A stretch of 64,000 nt of DNA from Winogradskyella forsetii (GCF_013394595.1 NZ_CP053348.1:2320001-2384000); one strand, 5' to 3'. Positions 19,552-28,244 are shown, counted from the first letter of the stretch. Program-made: numbers and translations. Notes: a model not told the origin generated them from the letters alone.

Positions 19552-19580
19552 CCTTTCCTTCGGAAAGGATTAAGGATAGG
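19552..19580. repeat. palindromic element CCTTTCC-TTC-GGAAAGG with purine-rich tail, in the hbd leader
   Basis: A 7-bp perfect stem (19552-19558 / 19562-19568) with a triloop, followed by ATTAAGGATAGG, ending 2 bp before the hbd ATG at 19583. The form (CCTTTCCTTCGGAAAGG plus an AAGG tail) resembles a dispersed repeat I recall from Bacteroidota genomes. In the mRNA it would form a hairpin close to the ribosome entry site. Confidence 0.6.
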
Positions 19581-19582
19581 AT

Positions 19583-20473
19583 ATGAAAAACATAGCAGTA
19601 ATAGGTGCAGGAACTATGGGAAATGGAATTGCCCATACCTTTGCACAATCAGGATTTAAAGTACAATTAATTGATATTAGCGAAGCGTCTCTAAAACGAG
19701 GCATGGATACCATTTCCAGAAATTTAGATAGAATGGTTGCTAAAGAAAAAATTAGCGAAGCCGATAAATCGGATACTTTAGGCAACATCAAAACATTTAC
19801 TAATACAGAAGAAGGTGTTAAAAATGCAGACTTAGTTGTGGAAGCAGCAACTGAAAATCTTGATTTAAAACTAAAAATATTTAAGCAGTTAAATGAGGTT
19901 TGCAATGAAAACGCCATTTTAGCAACGAACACGTCTTCAATATCAATAACTCAAATTGCAGCCGTAACATCACGACCGGAAAAAGTAATTGGAATGCACT
20001 TTATGAACCCAGTTCCTATTATGAAATTGGTGGAGATCATACGTGGTTATAGTACAAGCGACGAAGTGACTTCTACCATCATGGAATTATCTAAAACTTT
20101 AGGTAAAACACCAACTGAAGTCAATGATTATCCAGGTTTTGTTGCCAATAGAATCTTAATGCCAATGATTAATGAATCTATTGAAACACTTTACAATGGC
20201 GTTGCTGGTGTTGAAGAAATCGATACGGTTATGAAATTAGGCATGGCACATCCCATGGGTCCTTTACAACTCGCTGATTTTATTGGTTTAGATGTGTGTT
20301 TATCCATTTTGAATGTGATGTACGATGGTTTTAAGAATCCGAAATATGCACCATGTCCGTTGTTAGTGAATATGGTAATGGCAGGAAAATTAGGTATTAA
20401 GTCGGGAGAGGGTTTTTATGATTATGCTGAGAGCCGGAAAGCTGATAAAATTGCTAAGCAATTTTCTAAGTAA
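19583..20473 (+). CDS. hbd: 3-hydroxybutyryl-CoA / 3-hydroxyacyl-CoA dehydrogenase
   Basis: 296 residues, the usual length of the short single-function enzyme. The N-terminal NAD site is IAVIGAGTMGNGIAHTFAQS; further motifs are ATNTSSISITQIAA, GMHFMNPVPIMKLVE (catalytic histidine), PGFVANRILMPMINE and HPMGPLQLADFIGLDVCL. It oxidises 3-hydroxyacyl-CoA to the 3-oxo form in fatty acid or butyrate metabolism. Its leader carries a palindromic repeat and its stop codon lies inside the left arm of the repeat bracketing the next gene. Confidence 0.96.
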   Translation: MKNIAVIGAGTMGNGIAHTFAQSGFKVQLIDISEASLKRGMDTISRNLDRMVAKEKISEADKSDTLGNIKTFTNTEEGVKNADLVVEAATENLDLKLKIFKQLNEVCNENAILATNTSSISITQIAAVTSRPEKVIGMHFMNPVPIMKLVEIIRGYSTSDEVTSTIMELSKTLGKTPTEVNDYPGFVANRILMPMINESIETLYNGVAGVEEIDTVMKLGMAHPMGPLQLADFIGLDVCLSILNVMYDGFKNPKYAPCPLLVNMVMAGKLGIKSGEGFYDYAESRKADKIAKQFSK

Positions 20474-20942
20474 AAAGTGTGGAGTGTGGAGTAAATATGA
20501 TTAATTAAAAAGATTTAGATGAAAGTACAGGATTTAATCGCATATAAAAAAAGTTTTAAATTGTCGATGGATATTTTTCATCTTTCAAAAGGATTTCCAA
20601 AAGAATAAACATACTCACTTACTGATCAAATAAGACGATCATCACGAAGCGTTTGTGCTAATTTAGCAGAAGCTTATAGAAAACGACGATATCCAAAACA
20701 TTTTACGAGCAAATTAACCGATTGCGATGCAGAAAATGGAGAAACTCAAACTTGGCTAGAATTTGCACTTGCCTGTAATTATCTTTCAAAAGAGCAATAC
20801 AATGAATTATATAAAGAATCAACTGAAATAGCAAATCTACTGAACTATATGATATTAAACCCTGAGAAATTTGGTTCAAAAAGATCGTAGTTAAAACTGA
20901 AATATTTAACACTTTATACTTTACACTCGACACTTTTTACTT
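20468..20942. repeat. imperfect terminal inverted repeats bracketing the four-helix-bundle pseudogene
   Basis: Left arm 20468-20487 (AAGTAAAAAGTGTGGAGTGT) equals the reverse complement of 20923-20942 at 19 of 20 positions. Both arms continue inwards with looser GTGTGGAG / AAAGTATAAAGTGT-type sequence. The left arm includes the hbd stop codon, and the right arm ends 12 bp before the DUF1015 start, so the 475-bp unit fits exactly between two host genes. Confidence 0.85.
20519..20890 (+). pseudogene. four-helix-bundle (S23 / 23S rRNA intervening-sequence protein family) gene with one in-frame stop
   Basis: A 124-codon reading frame beginning MKVQDLIAYKKSFKLSM and ending NPEKFGSKRS is intact except for TAA at 20606-20608 (codon 30, after FPKE). 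The sequence around it, FPKE-stop-TYSLTDQIRRSSRSV, shows the family pattern; relatives carry glutamate there, so one G-to-T change (GAA to TAA) explains it. The rest (NLAEAYRKRRYPKHF, SKLTDCDAENGETQTWLEFA) is well kept, implying recent loss. Alternatives are readthrough or a sequencing error. Confidence 0.9.
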
Positions 20943-20954
20943 GAAACCAACAAT

Positions 20955-22193
20955 ATGCCAAAAATAATCCCATTCAAAGCTGTAAAACCAACCAGAGCTA
21001 TCGTCGGTCTTGTGGCCTCACGTCCTTATCAGAGTTATACTTTGAATGAACGCGAATCAAGAATGGCTTATAATCCTTACAGTTTTCTTCATATTGTGAA
21101 TCCTGGTTATAAATACGATCAGGAAGTTACAGGAGAAGAACGTTATCGGTTGGTAAAAAACCGTTACTTGGAATTTAAGGAAGATGGTATTTTTATTCAA
21201 GATGAAAAGCCTTCGTTTTATGTGTATAAAATTGTGAATCGACTGGGACAAAAATTTAGCGGAATCATTGCTGCCACAAGCGCTGAAGATTACGAAAAGG
21301 ATATCATCAAAAAGCATGAGGATACTATTGCCAAACGCGAAGAAACCTTTAAAACCTATATTCAAACCGTAGGTTTCAATGCAGAGCCTGTACTCCTAAC
21401 CTATCCTGATAATACTACAATTGCTGAGATTATTAAAGAAACGCAAAAAGGTTATGCCGAGTTTGAATTTACCATGACCTATAGAGACACACATTATTTA
21501 TGGAAAATAGATAATGATGAAACCATTGCGACTATTCAAGAGGAATTCAATAAAATGAATAAAGTTTATATTGCAGATGGTCATCACAGATCAGCGTCTT
21601 CTTATTTATTATACAGAGATGAAAAAGCAAAAAATCCGAATCATAATGGTGATGAGTCTTACAACTTTTTTATGTCCTATTTAATTCCAGAATCTGATTT
21701 GGTCATTCATGAGTTTAACCGACTGATAAAAGACTTAAATGGCTTGAGCAAAGAAGAATTTTTAATAAAGTTAGACGAATTTTATCGTATTGAAAATAGA
21801 GGTGTAATGCCATACAATCCATCAAAACCACATCACTTTAGCATGTATTTAGATGGCGAGTTTTATTCCCTTTACCTACGAAAAACAGCGTACGAATTTA
21901 AAACGGCCTTAGATCAGCTTGATGCCCAAGTACTTTACAAAACCATTCTTCAACCGATTTTAGGTATTAACGATTTAAGAAAAGACAATCGAATTTCATA
22001 TGTTAACGGTCAGCATGAAATGGTCACTATAAAAAGCAGCGTGGATAGTGGCGAATTTACGGTTGGCTTCGGAATGTGTCCTTCAAATGTGGAACAAATG
22101 AAACAGATTGCGGATGAAGGTTTACGAATGCCACCTAAAAGTACTTATATTTTACCTAAATTGAGGAGTGGAATTACGATTTATGAATATTAA
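20955..22193 (+). CDS. DUF1015 family protein
   Basis: 412 residues matching DUF1015, with the N-terminal IIPFKAVKPTRA, LVASRPYQSY and SFLHIVNPG segments, the signature VYIADGHHRSASSYLLY and a C-terminal GFGMCPSNVEQMKQIADEGLRMPPKSTYILPKL (quoted in parts: MPPKSTYILPK). The DGHHR motif is reminiscent of ParB/SerK-like kinases, but the activity here is unproven. It is cytoplasmic and 62 bp before yggS. Confidence 0.88.
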   Translation: MPKIIPFKAVKPTRAIVGLVASRPYQSYTLNERESRMAYNPYSFLHIVNPGYKYDQEVTGEERYRLVKNRYLEFKEDGIFIQDEKPSFYVYKIVNRLGQKFSGIIAATSAEDYEKDIIKKHEDTIAKREETFKTYIQTVGFNAEPVLLTYPDNTTIAEIIKETQKGYAEFEFTMTYRDTHYLWKIDNDETIATIQEEFNKMNKVYIADGHHRSASSYLLYRDEKAKNPNHNGDESYNFFMSYLIPESDLVIHEFNRLIKDLNGLSKEEFLIKLDEFYRIENRGVMPYNPSKPHHFSMYLDGEFYSLYLRKTAYEFKTALDQLDAQVLYKTILQPILGINDLRKDNRISYVNGQHEMVTIKSSVDSGEFTVGFGMCPSNVEQMKQIADEGLRMPPKSTYILPKLRSGITIYEY

Positions 22194-22262
22194 TAAATGT
22201 TGATTCGTTTATTGTTGAGTCGTAAAACTTAACAACAAACAAATTAACTACAAACATCAAAG

Positions 22263-22916
22263 ATGAACATAGAACAAAACTTAAAAGATATAAAATCAAC
22301 CATACCAGAAAGCGTCACTTTAGTGGCAGTTTCTAAAACGAAACCTATAAGCGATTTAATGGAAGCTTATAATGCTGGTCAACGTGTTTTTGGAGAAAAT
22401 AAAATCCAAGAAATGGTTGAAAAGTACGAAGAAATGCCAAAAGACATTAAATGGCACATGATTGGCCATGTTCAGCGCAATAAAGTAAAATACATGGCAG
22501 AATTTGTCAACTTAATTCATGGTGTGGATAGTTTCAAATTGCTGAAGGAAATTAATAAGCAAGCCAAAAAACACGATAAAATTATCAACTGTTTGCTTCA
22601 AATTAAAATTGCGGAAGAAGATAGTAAATTTGGTATGTCTGCTGATGATGCTACTTCCCTATTAAAATCTGAAAAAATCTCAGAATTAAAAAATATTAAG
22701 ATTGTCGGTGTAATGGGAATGGCAACTTTTACGGACAATATGAATCAGGTTGAAAAAGAATTCAAATTCCTAAAACACACATTTACAGAACTTAAATCAT
22801 TACAACCTGAGCTCAAAACCATAAGTATGGGAATGAGTGGCGATTATCAATTGGCAATTGACTGCGGAAGTACAATGATTCGTGTAGGAAGTAGTATATT
22901 TGGAGAGAGAAATTAG
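22263..22916 (+). CDS. YggS/PLPBP family pyridoxal-phosphate homeostasis protein
   Basis: 217-residue single-domain PLP-binding TIM barrel. Motifs are VTLVAVSKTKPI (with the PLP lysine in SKTKP), FGENKIQEMVEK, WHMIGHVQRNKVKYM, the KIVGVMGMATF strand and the C-terminal SMGMSGDYQLAIDCGSTMIR and VGSSIFGERN. The family balances PLP and amino-acid pools and has no known catalytic activity. The start is the ATG at 22263. Its stop abuts a GC-rich palindromic repeat. Confidence 0.95.
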   Translation: MNIEQNLKDIKSTIPESVTLVAVSKTKPISDLMEAYNAGQRVFGENKIQEMVEKYEEMPKDIKWHMIGHVQRNKVKYMAEFVNLIHGVDSFKLLKEINKQAKKHDKIINCLLQIKIAEEDSKFGMSADDATSLLKSEKISELKNIKIVGVMGMATFTDNMNQVEKEFKFLKHTFTELKSLQPELKTISMGMSGDYQLAIDCGSTMIRVGSSIFGERN

Positions 22917-22975
22917 TTTTCAGTCACCGCCTGCCTATGCCGAAAAGGCACGTTCGGGCGGGTCGCAGTTTTCAG
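22915..22975. repeat. GC-rich palindromic element between 9-bp direct repeats
   Basis: The segment at 22926-22964 is much more GC-rich than its surroundings and contains GCCTGCCTATGCC, a TGCC-GAAAA-GGCA hairpin and CGGGCGGGT. It is flanked by exact AGTTTTCAG copies at 22915-22923 and 22967-22975. The flanks could be a target duplication or part of a TTTTCAG-type simple repeat into which the element went. A related GCCTGCCGATAGGCA segment is inside coaBC. Confidence 0.7.
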
Positions 22976-23112
22976 CTAGCTCTATTATGAATAAAAAATA
23001 GTCTCAGTTTTGTGCCATCGACTTAAAAACTAAATTATGATGACATGCATTATTAAACATTCCTAATTTTCCCATTTGGGTAAATGTCCGCAGTACAATG
23101 GGAAACAACTAA

Positions 23113-24489
23113 ACGACAAACAATATCTACGCAATACTAGACATAGAAACCACAGGTGGCAAGTTCAATGAAGAAGGTATCACGGAAATTGCAATCTACC
23201 AATTTGATGGTCATAAAGTAACCGATCAATTTATTTCGTTGGTCAATCCTGAACGGGAAATTCAACCTTTTGTGGTCAATCTTACAGGTATTAATTCTAG
23301 CATGCTAAAAAATGCGCCAAAATTTTATGAGGTGGCAAAACGCATTGTGGAGATTACCGAAGATTGTATTATTGTGGCTCATAATTCGTCCTTTGATTAC
23401 AGAATCCTAAAAACTGAATTCAAACGTTTAGGTTTTCCTTTTAAACGAAAAAGCCTTTGTACCGTAGAACTTGCCCAACAGCTTATTCCGGATATGGAGT
23501 CCTATAGTCTTGGAAAATTAACACGCGCATTAGGTATTCCTATGGCTGATAGGCACAGAGCCAATGGTGATGCCATGGCAACCGTGAAGTTGTTTAAAAT
23601 GTTACTGAATAAGGATCTGGATAAGGTCATTGTAAAAGATGCCATTAAGATTGAACAAAAATCTAAAATTGCACCAAATCTCAATGCTATGATTGAAGCG
23701 CTACCTTCGGATACAGGCGTTTATTACATTCATAATAGCGATGGTGACATTATCTACATCGGAAAAAGTAAGAATATAAGAAAGCGCATTATTCAACATT
23801 TTACAGGGACCAATTCTAAGTCTAAGAAAATTCAAAAATTAGTAAGTACAGTTACTTATGAGAAAACAGGAAATGAATTGGCCGCACTACTAAAAGAAAG
23901 TGCAGAAATCAAAAAAAATAAACCTATTTTTAATAGAGCTTTACGAAGACACATTTTCTCACACGCGCTTTACAGTTTTACAGATAAAAACGGATACGTA
24001 AATCTTTATATCGATACATCCGACAGAGAAGAAATTCCTATTACCACATTTAGTACTAGAGCCAGTGGTAAGCACTTTATGTTTAAAGTCGTTGATGAAT
24101 ACAATTTATGCCAAAAACTCACAGGCTTAGAATCCACAAAAACAAGTTGTTTTAAGTACGGCGTAAAAGAATGCCAAGGTGCATGTATAAATGAAGAGTC
24201 GGTAAATGACTATAATAAAAGAGTGAATTCGCTTATACAAAAATACAGCTATGATAAAAAAGACATGCTGATTATAGACAAAGGTCGAACTATTGAAGAA
24301 AAATGTGCGTTTTTAATTGAAAATGGCATTTTTAAAGGGATGGGCTTTTTTGACTTAAATCATCAAATAAATAATAGGGCAATTTTGAAATCTCTTATTA
24401 CACCTATGGAAAATAACAGAGATACGCAGCATATCATACAAAGTTATATGAGACGGAATAAAAGACTTAAAACTATAGATTTAAAATAA
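23113..24489 (+). CDS. DEDDh exonuclease fused to GIY-YIG (UvrC-like) nuclease, no canonical start codon
   Basis: The N-terminal Exo I motif DIETTGG is encoded at 23140-23160, upstream of the first usable start (TTG at 23239). Between the in-frame TAA at 23110 and that motif there is no ATG, GTG or TTG. The codon in the expected place is ACG at 23113 (reads TNNIYAILDIETTGG where relatives have M), so a mutated ATG or an ACG start is likely. Exo II (AHNSSFDYRIL) and Exo III (HRANGDAMAT) follow. A GIY-YIG domain spans about residues 200-280 (GVYYIHNSDGDIIYIGKSKN). It is probably a DNA-repair nuclease similar to the Cho/DnaQ fusion. Confidence 0.85.
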   Translation, partial: TTNNIYAILDIETTGGKFNEEGITEIAIYQFDGHKVTDQFISLVNPEREIQPFVVNLTGINSSMLKNAPKFYEVAKRIVEITEDCIIVAHNSSFDYRILKTEFKRLGFPFKRKSLCTVELAQQLIPDMESYSLGKLTRALGIPMADRHRANGDAMATVKLFKMLLNKDLDKVIVKDAIKIEQKSKIAPNLNAMIEALPSDTGVYYIHNSDGDIIYIGKSKNIRKRIIQHFTGTNSKSKKIQKLVSTVTYEKTGNELAALLKESAEIKKNKPIFNRALRRHIFSHALYSFTDKNGYVNLYIDTSDREEIPITTFSTRASGKHFMFKVVDEYNLCQKLTGLESTKTSCFKYGVKECQGACINEESVNDYNKRVNSLIQKYSYDKKDMLIIDKGRTIEEKCAFLIENGIFKGMGFFDLNHQINNRAILKSLITPMENNRDTQHIIQSYMRRNKRLKTIDLK

Positions 24490-24495
24490 AAGTTA

Positions 24496-26442
24496 ATGAA
24501 ATTGAGATTATTAATTATAGCACTAATCATATCTTGTTCAAGTTTTTCTCAAGAATACAATGTAACAAAGCGAGTTTATAAAAGCGATTTGAAGCACAAT
24601 TCTTACGCAAAAGACTCTACTGCCAATGCATTAGTAATATATGATTATGGTAACAGTTTTATAGATAATACCACTTATTGGTTAAGAGTTCAAATAGAAC
24701 AAAAAATTAAAATTTTAAGAACTGAGGGTATTAAGAGAGGAGCGTTTGAAGTAAAACTTTATAAAGGAAAATCTTCAGAAGAAATAATTAAAAATATTAA
24801 AGGCGCAACATATAATCTAGAAAATGACAAGGTTGTAATAACAGAATTAACTAAGGATGCCATTTTTGAAGAGGAGCATGAGAAATATACTTTAGTGAAA
24901 TTTGTGTTGCCCAAAGTAAAGGTAGGAAGCGTCATTACGATTAGCTACGAAACACAATCTCGCTTTATGACTAAATATCAGCCTTGGTATTTTCAAAGTA
25001 CGGATCCCGTTTTGTATAGCGAGTACAATACAAGCATTCCAGGTAATTATGAGTACCATGTAAAACTTGTGGGTGGTATACCTTTAGACACTCACGATAC
25101 AAGCATAGAGAAAGATTGTCTTAGAGGTGGAAACGGCTCAAGTGCCAATTGTTATGTTTCTAAATATATAATGAAAAATGTACCAGCTTATAAGCCAGAA
25201 GACTTTACTACAACTGCCCTAAACTATATGTCTAGAGTAGAATACGAATTGAGTGTATTTAGAGGGTTTGACGGAAAAGTTGATGAGATGACCAAGACAT
25301 GGAAAGATGTAGATAATGAACTAAAGACGGATTCTGATTTTGGGAGACAGGTAAGCAAAAGAAGTTTGGTAAAAAACATTCTGCCAGAGTCTATTGTTTC
25401 AATGGATACAAATCTAGATAAAGCTCATGCCATTTATCAATTTGTACTGGACAATTATAAATGGAATGGAAAATCGGAGCGTTATGATGTGTCTGTTAAA
25501 AATCTAATTAAAGAAAAAGTTGGTAGTGTTTTTGAAATTAATTTATTGTTAGAAAATCTCTTGACAAATGAAGGTTTTAAAGTATTTGCGATTTTAATTT
25601 CAACTAGAGGAAATGGACTTGCTACAAAGATTTTTCCAGTGCTTACAGATTTTAACTATTTGATTTTGAAGACCACAATAGATGATAAAGATTATTTTTT
25701 AGATGCAACAGAACCCTATTTGTCGTTTGGAGAAATTCCCTTTAGAACTCTAAATCAATACGGTCGCTTAATGGATTTTGACAATGGAAGTTATTGGGAA
25801 GACATAAATGTTGACGATTTCTCAACTAGGGTACATCGCGTTAGATTAACTTTAGATATTGACAATCAATTTTCAGGAGCAATAGAAAGTAATTTTACTG
25901 GTTATCACTCTCACCAACCTAAGCAACTATACGATGAGAATTCCGAGGCGTATTTTGAGAACAAAATAAATGTGCATTCAGATATAAAAATTGAAAATCA
26001 TGAAGTTAATGATTATGATAAATCGAAACCATCTTTTAAAGAAATTATTGATATTGCAATAGAACCGGAAGTTATTGGAAATAAAATCTATTTAAATCCA
26101 TTCATTATAAAATTTTTTGAAGAAAACCCGTTTAAACTTCAAGAAAGATCTTATCCTATTGATTTTGGGTATAAGGATGTTTATATTTATAGTATGCAAG
26201 TAAGCCTAAATGAAGACTATGGAATTATCGAAACGCCTTCAACAGTTAATTATTCATTGCCTAATGATGCCGGGAACATTCTATTAAATGTTGACCGAAT
26301 TAATGACCAACTTATATTATATTTCAAAGTTAAGTTCAATTTACCTATCTATTCACCAGAATTTTACCCCTATTTAAAAGAATTTATGAGTAAGCTTGTA
26401 GAGCTTCAAAATAACACTGTAATTGTTTTTGAAAAACAATAG
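24496..26442 (+). CDS. secreted DUF3857 protein with transglutaminase-like region
   Basis: 648 residues with a signal peptide (MKLRLLIIALIISCSSFSQ). The N-terminal half is DUF3857 (VEQ-type surface beta domain with YTLVKFVLPKVKVGSVITIS and QPWYFQSTDPVLYSEYN). The middle has a transglutaminase-like segment (KAHAIYQFVLDNYKWNG, SVFEINLLLENLLTNEGF), but the usual active-site cysteine is not evident: the GSVFEINLLL segment has none where relatives have GNCAEIN-type sequences. It may be catalytically inactive. It starts 6 bp after the exonuclease gene. Function unknown. Confidence 0.82.
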   Translation: MKLRLLIIALIISCSSFSQEYNVTKRVYKSDLKHNSYAKDSTANALVIYDYGNSFIDNTTYWLRVQIEQKIKILRTEGIKRGAFEVKLYKGKSSEEIIKNIKGATYNLENDKVVITELTKDAIFEEEHEKYTLVKFVLPKVKVGSVITISYETQSRFMTKYQPWYFQSTDPVLYSEYNTSIPGNYEYHVKLVGGIPLDTHDTSIEKDCLRGGNGSSANCYVSKYIMKNVPAYKPEDFTTTALNYMSRVEYELSVFRGFDGKVDEMTKTWKDVDNELKTDSDFGRQVSKRSLVKNILPESIVSMDTNLDKAHAIYQFVLDNYKWNGKSERYDVSVKNLIKEKVGSVFEINLLLENLLTNEGFKVFAILISTRGNGLATKIFPVLTDFNYLILKTTIDDKDYFLDATEPYLSFGEIPFRTLNQYGRLMDFDNGSYWEDINVDDFSTRVHRVRLTLDIDNQFSGAIESNFTGYHSHQPKQLYDENSEAYFENKINVHSDIKIENHEVNDYDKSKPSFKEIIDIAIEPEVIGNKIYLNPFIIKFFEENPFKLQERSYPIDFGYKDVYIYSMQVSLNEDYGIIETPSTVNYSLPNDAGNILLNVDRINDQLILYFKVKFNLPIYSPEFYPYLKEFMSKLVELQNNTVIVFEKQ

Positions 26443-26466
26443 AATTACTTTTCGTACTTTTAAAAT

Positions 26467-27345
26467 ATGGAACCTTACGATAAACACAATTGGAAAACAA
26501 AACTTCATGAAATCATTTACGAAGCGGATACGCCTGCGGGAAAATTATTCGATGTCGTTCTTCTCATAGCTATCGTTGCCAGCATTATTCTAGTAATGTT
26601 GGAAAGTATTAAAAGCTTTGATCTCAGGTTTCATTCATTTTTGAATATCTCTGAATGGATCATTACCATCTTATTTACTATTGAGTACTTCTTGAGAATT
26701 ATAACCGTAAAGAAACCTTTAAAATATATTACGAGTTTTTACGGCATCATCGATTTACTATCCACAATCCCTAAGTATTTATCACTTATATTTATCGGTA
26801 CGCATGCCTTGGTTGCTTTAAGGGCTTTGCGGTTATTGAGAATTTTTAGAATTCTTAAATTGGTGCGTTTTATGGGTGCTTCCAATCAATTGGCAAGTGC
26901 TATTAAGGCCAGTAGAGCAAAAATTTCGGTCTTCTTGTTTGCTGTAATTATTGCAGCGACAATTTTTGGCACCATTATGTATTTGGTAGAAGGTGAAGAA
27001 AATGGGTTTGATAATATTCCTAAAAGTGTTTATTGGTGTATCGTAACCTTGACCACAGTTGGTTTTGGAGATATTGCGCCTCAAACTGCATTAGGACAAT
27101 TTATTGCCACGCTAATCATGATTTTAGGTTATGGTATTATAGCCGTACCAACAGGTATTGTATCTGCTGAATATACCAAAGCTTCAGAAAATGATACGAA
27201 TAAGAAAAAATTATCTGACGAAGAATATAAGCATGTTAAGAATGTGACATTAAATACCCAGACCTGCATGAATTGTTTGGCTACAAAGCATCAAGATGAT
27301 GCTGAATTCTGTCATAAATGTGGATTTCAATTACACCATGACTAA
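26467..27345 (+). CDS. voltage-gated-type potassium channel with C-terminal zinc ribbon
   Basis: 292-residue six-transmembrane ion channel. S1 is around residues 25-48, and S4 carries regularly spaced arginines (ALRALRLLRIFRILKLVRF). The pore helix and K+ selectivity filter are TLTTVGFGD, followed by the S6 helix GQFIATLIMILGYGIIAVP. The cytoplasmic tail ends in a CxxC...CxxC zinc ribbon (CMNC ... CHKC). The ATG lies 24 bp after the DUF3857 stop and the 3' end overlaps miaA by 8 bp. Confidence 0.93.
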   Translation: MEPYDKHNWKTKLHEIIYEADTPAGKLFDVVLLIAIVASIILVMLESIKSFDLRFHSFLNISEWIITILFTIEYFLRIITVKKPLKYITSFYGIIDLLSTIPKYLSLIFIGTHALVALRALRLLRIFRILKLVRFMGASNQLASAIKASRAKISVFLFAVIIAATIFGTIMYLVEGEENGFDNIPKSVYWCIVTLTTVGFGDIAPQTALGQFIATLIMILGYGIIAVPTGIVSAEYTKASENDTNKKKLSDEEYKHVKNVTLNTQTCMNCLATKHQDDAEFCHKCGFQLHHD

Positions 27346-28243
27346 AGTTCTTATTTCCATAGTTGGCCCAACTGCTATTGGTAAAACCGCTTTGAGTATC
27401 AAATTAGCTCAACATTTTAATGCCGAAATTATTTCGGCAGATTCACGTCAATTTTATAAAGAAATGTCTATTGGAACGGCTGTTCCATTTGAAGAGGAGT
27501 TAAATGCGGCTCCACACCATTTTATTCAGAACAAATCCATTGAAGATGATTATAATGTTGGCGATTTTGAACGTGATGCTATTGCTAAAATTAGTGTTTT
27601 GCATGAAAAAAATCCTATAGTTGTCATGGTTGGTGGTTCTGGATTATACGTTAAAGCAGTAACTAAAGGCTTGGATTACTTTCCTGAAGCTGAACCTCAT
27701 ATTAGAACAGATCTCAATCTTCAACTTGAAGAAAAAGGGCTCATCCATTTGCAAGAACAGCTAAAGTCATTAGATTCAGTAGCCTATGAAACTATTGCAA
27801 TAGATAACCCACAAAGGGTTATTAGAGCTTTAGAAATTTGTATAAGCACTGGTAAACCATATTCATCTTTTCTTACCAACCCTGAAAAAAATCGAAATTT
27901 TAAAACGATTTCTATTGGACTATATGCTAAACGTTCCACTATTTACGATAGAATCAATCAACGTGTAGATTTAATGCTTGAAAACGGTTTGTTGGCTGAA
28001 GTAAAATCACTTACACCATACAAACATCACAATGCTTTAAACACGGTTGGTTATAAGGAATTATTTCAATTTATTGATGGCCATTGGACTTTAGAATTTG
28101 CAATTTCCGAAATTAAAAAGAATACCAGGCGTTTCGCCAAAAGACAACTCACTTGGTTCAGAAAAGACGATTCCATTGCATGGTTTGATTTTGAAACTGA
28201 TGTTGATGAGATTATAAATCACATTAGTTCGCAGCTTAACTAG
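27338..28243 (+). CDS. miaA: tRNA dimethylallyltransferase
   Basis: 301 residues. It isopentenylates A37 of tRNAs reading UNN codons. The start MTKVLISIVGPTAIGKTAL gives the P-loop GPTAIGKT near the N-terminus; further motifs are IISADSRQFYKEMSIGTA, VMVGGSGLYVKAV, NPQRVIRALEI and NTRRFAKRQLTWFR. The open frame continues upstream to 27296, but the ATG at 27338 fits homologues. It overlaps the channel gene, so translational coupling is likely, and is convergent with the VanZ-like gene 1 bp away. Confidence 0.96.
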   Translation: MTKVLISIVGPTAIGKTALSIKLAQHFNAEIISADSRQFYKEMSIGTAVPFEEELNAAPHHFIQNKSIEDDYNVGDFERDAIAKISVLHEKNPIVVMVGGSGLYVKAVTKGLDYFPEAEPHIRTDLNLQLEEKGLIHLQEQLKSLDSVAYETIAIDNPQRVIRALEICISTGKPYSSFLTNPEKNRNFKTISIGLYAKRSTIYDRINQRVDLMLENGLLAEVKSLTPYKHHNALNTVGYKELFQFIDGHWTLEFAISEIKKNTRRFAKRQLTWFRKDDSIAWFDFETDVDEIINHISSQLN

Positions 28244-28244
28244 C

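Noticed and set aside
20703..20933. Minus-strand frame over the four-helix-bundle pseudogene
   Set aside because: It is the antisense of the conserved coding sequence and has no family resemblance.
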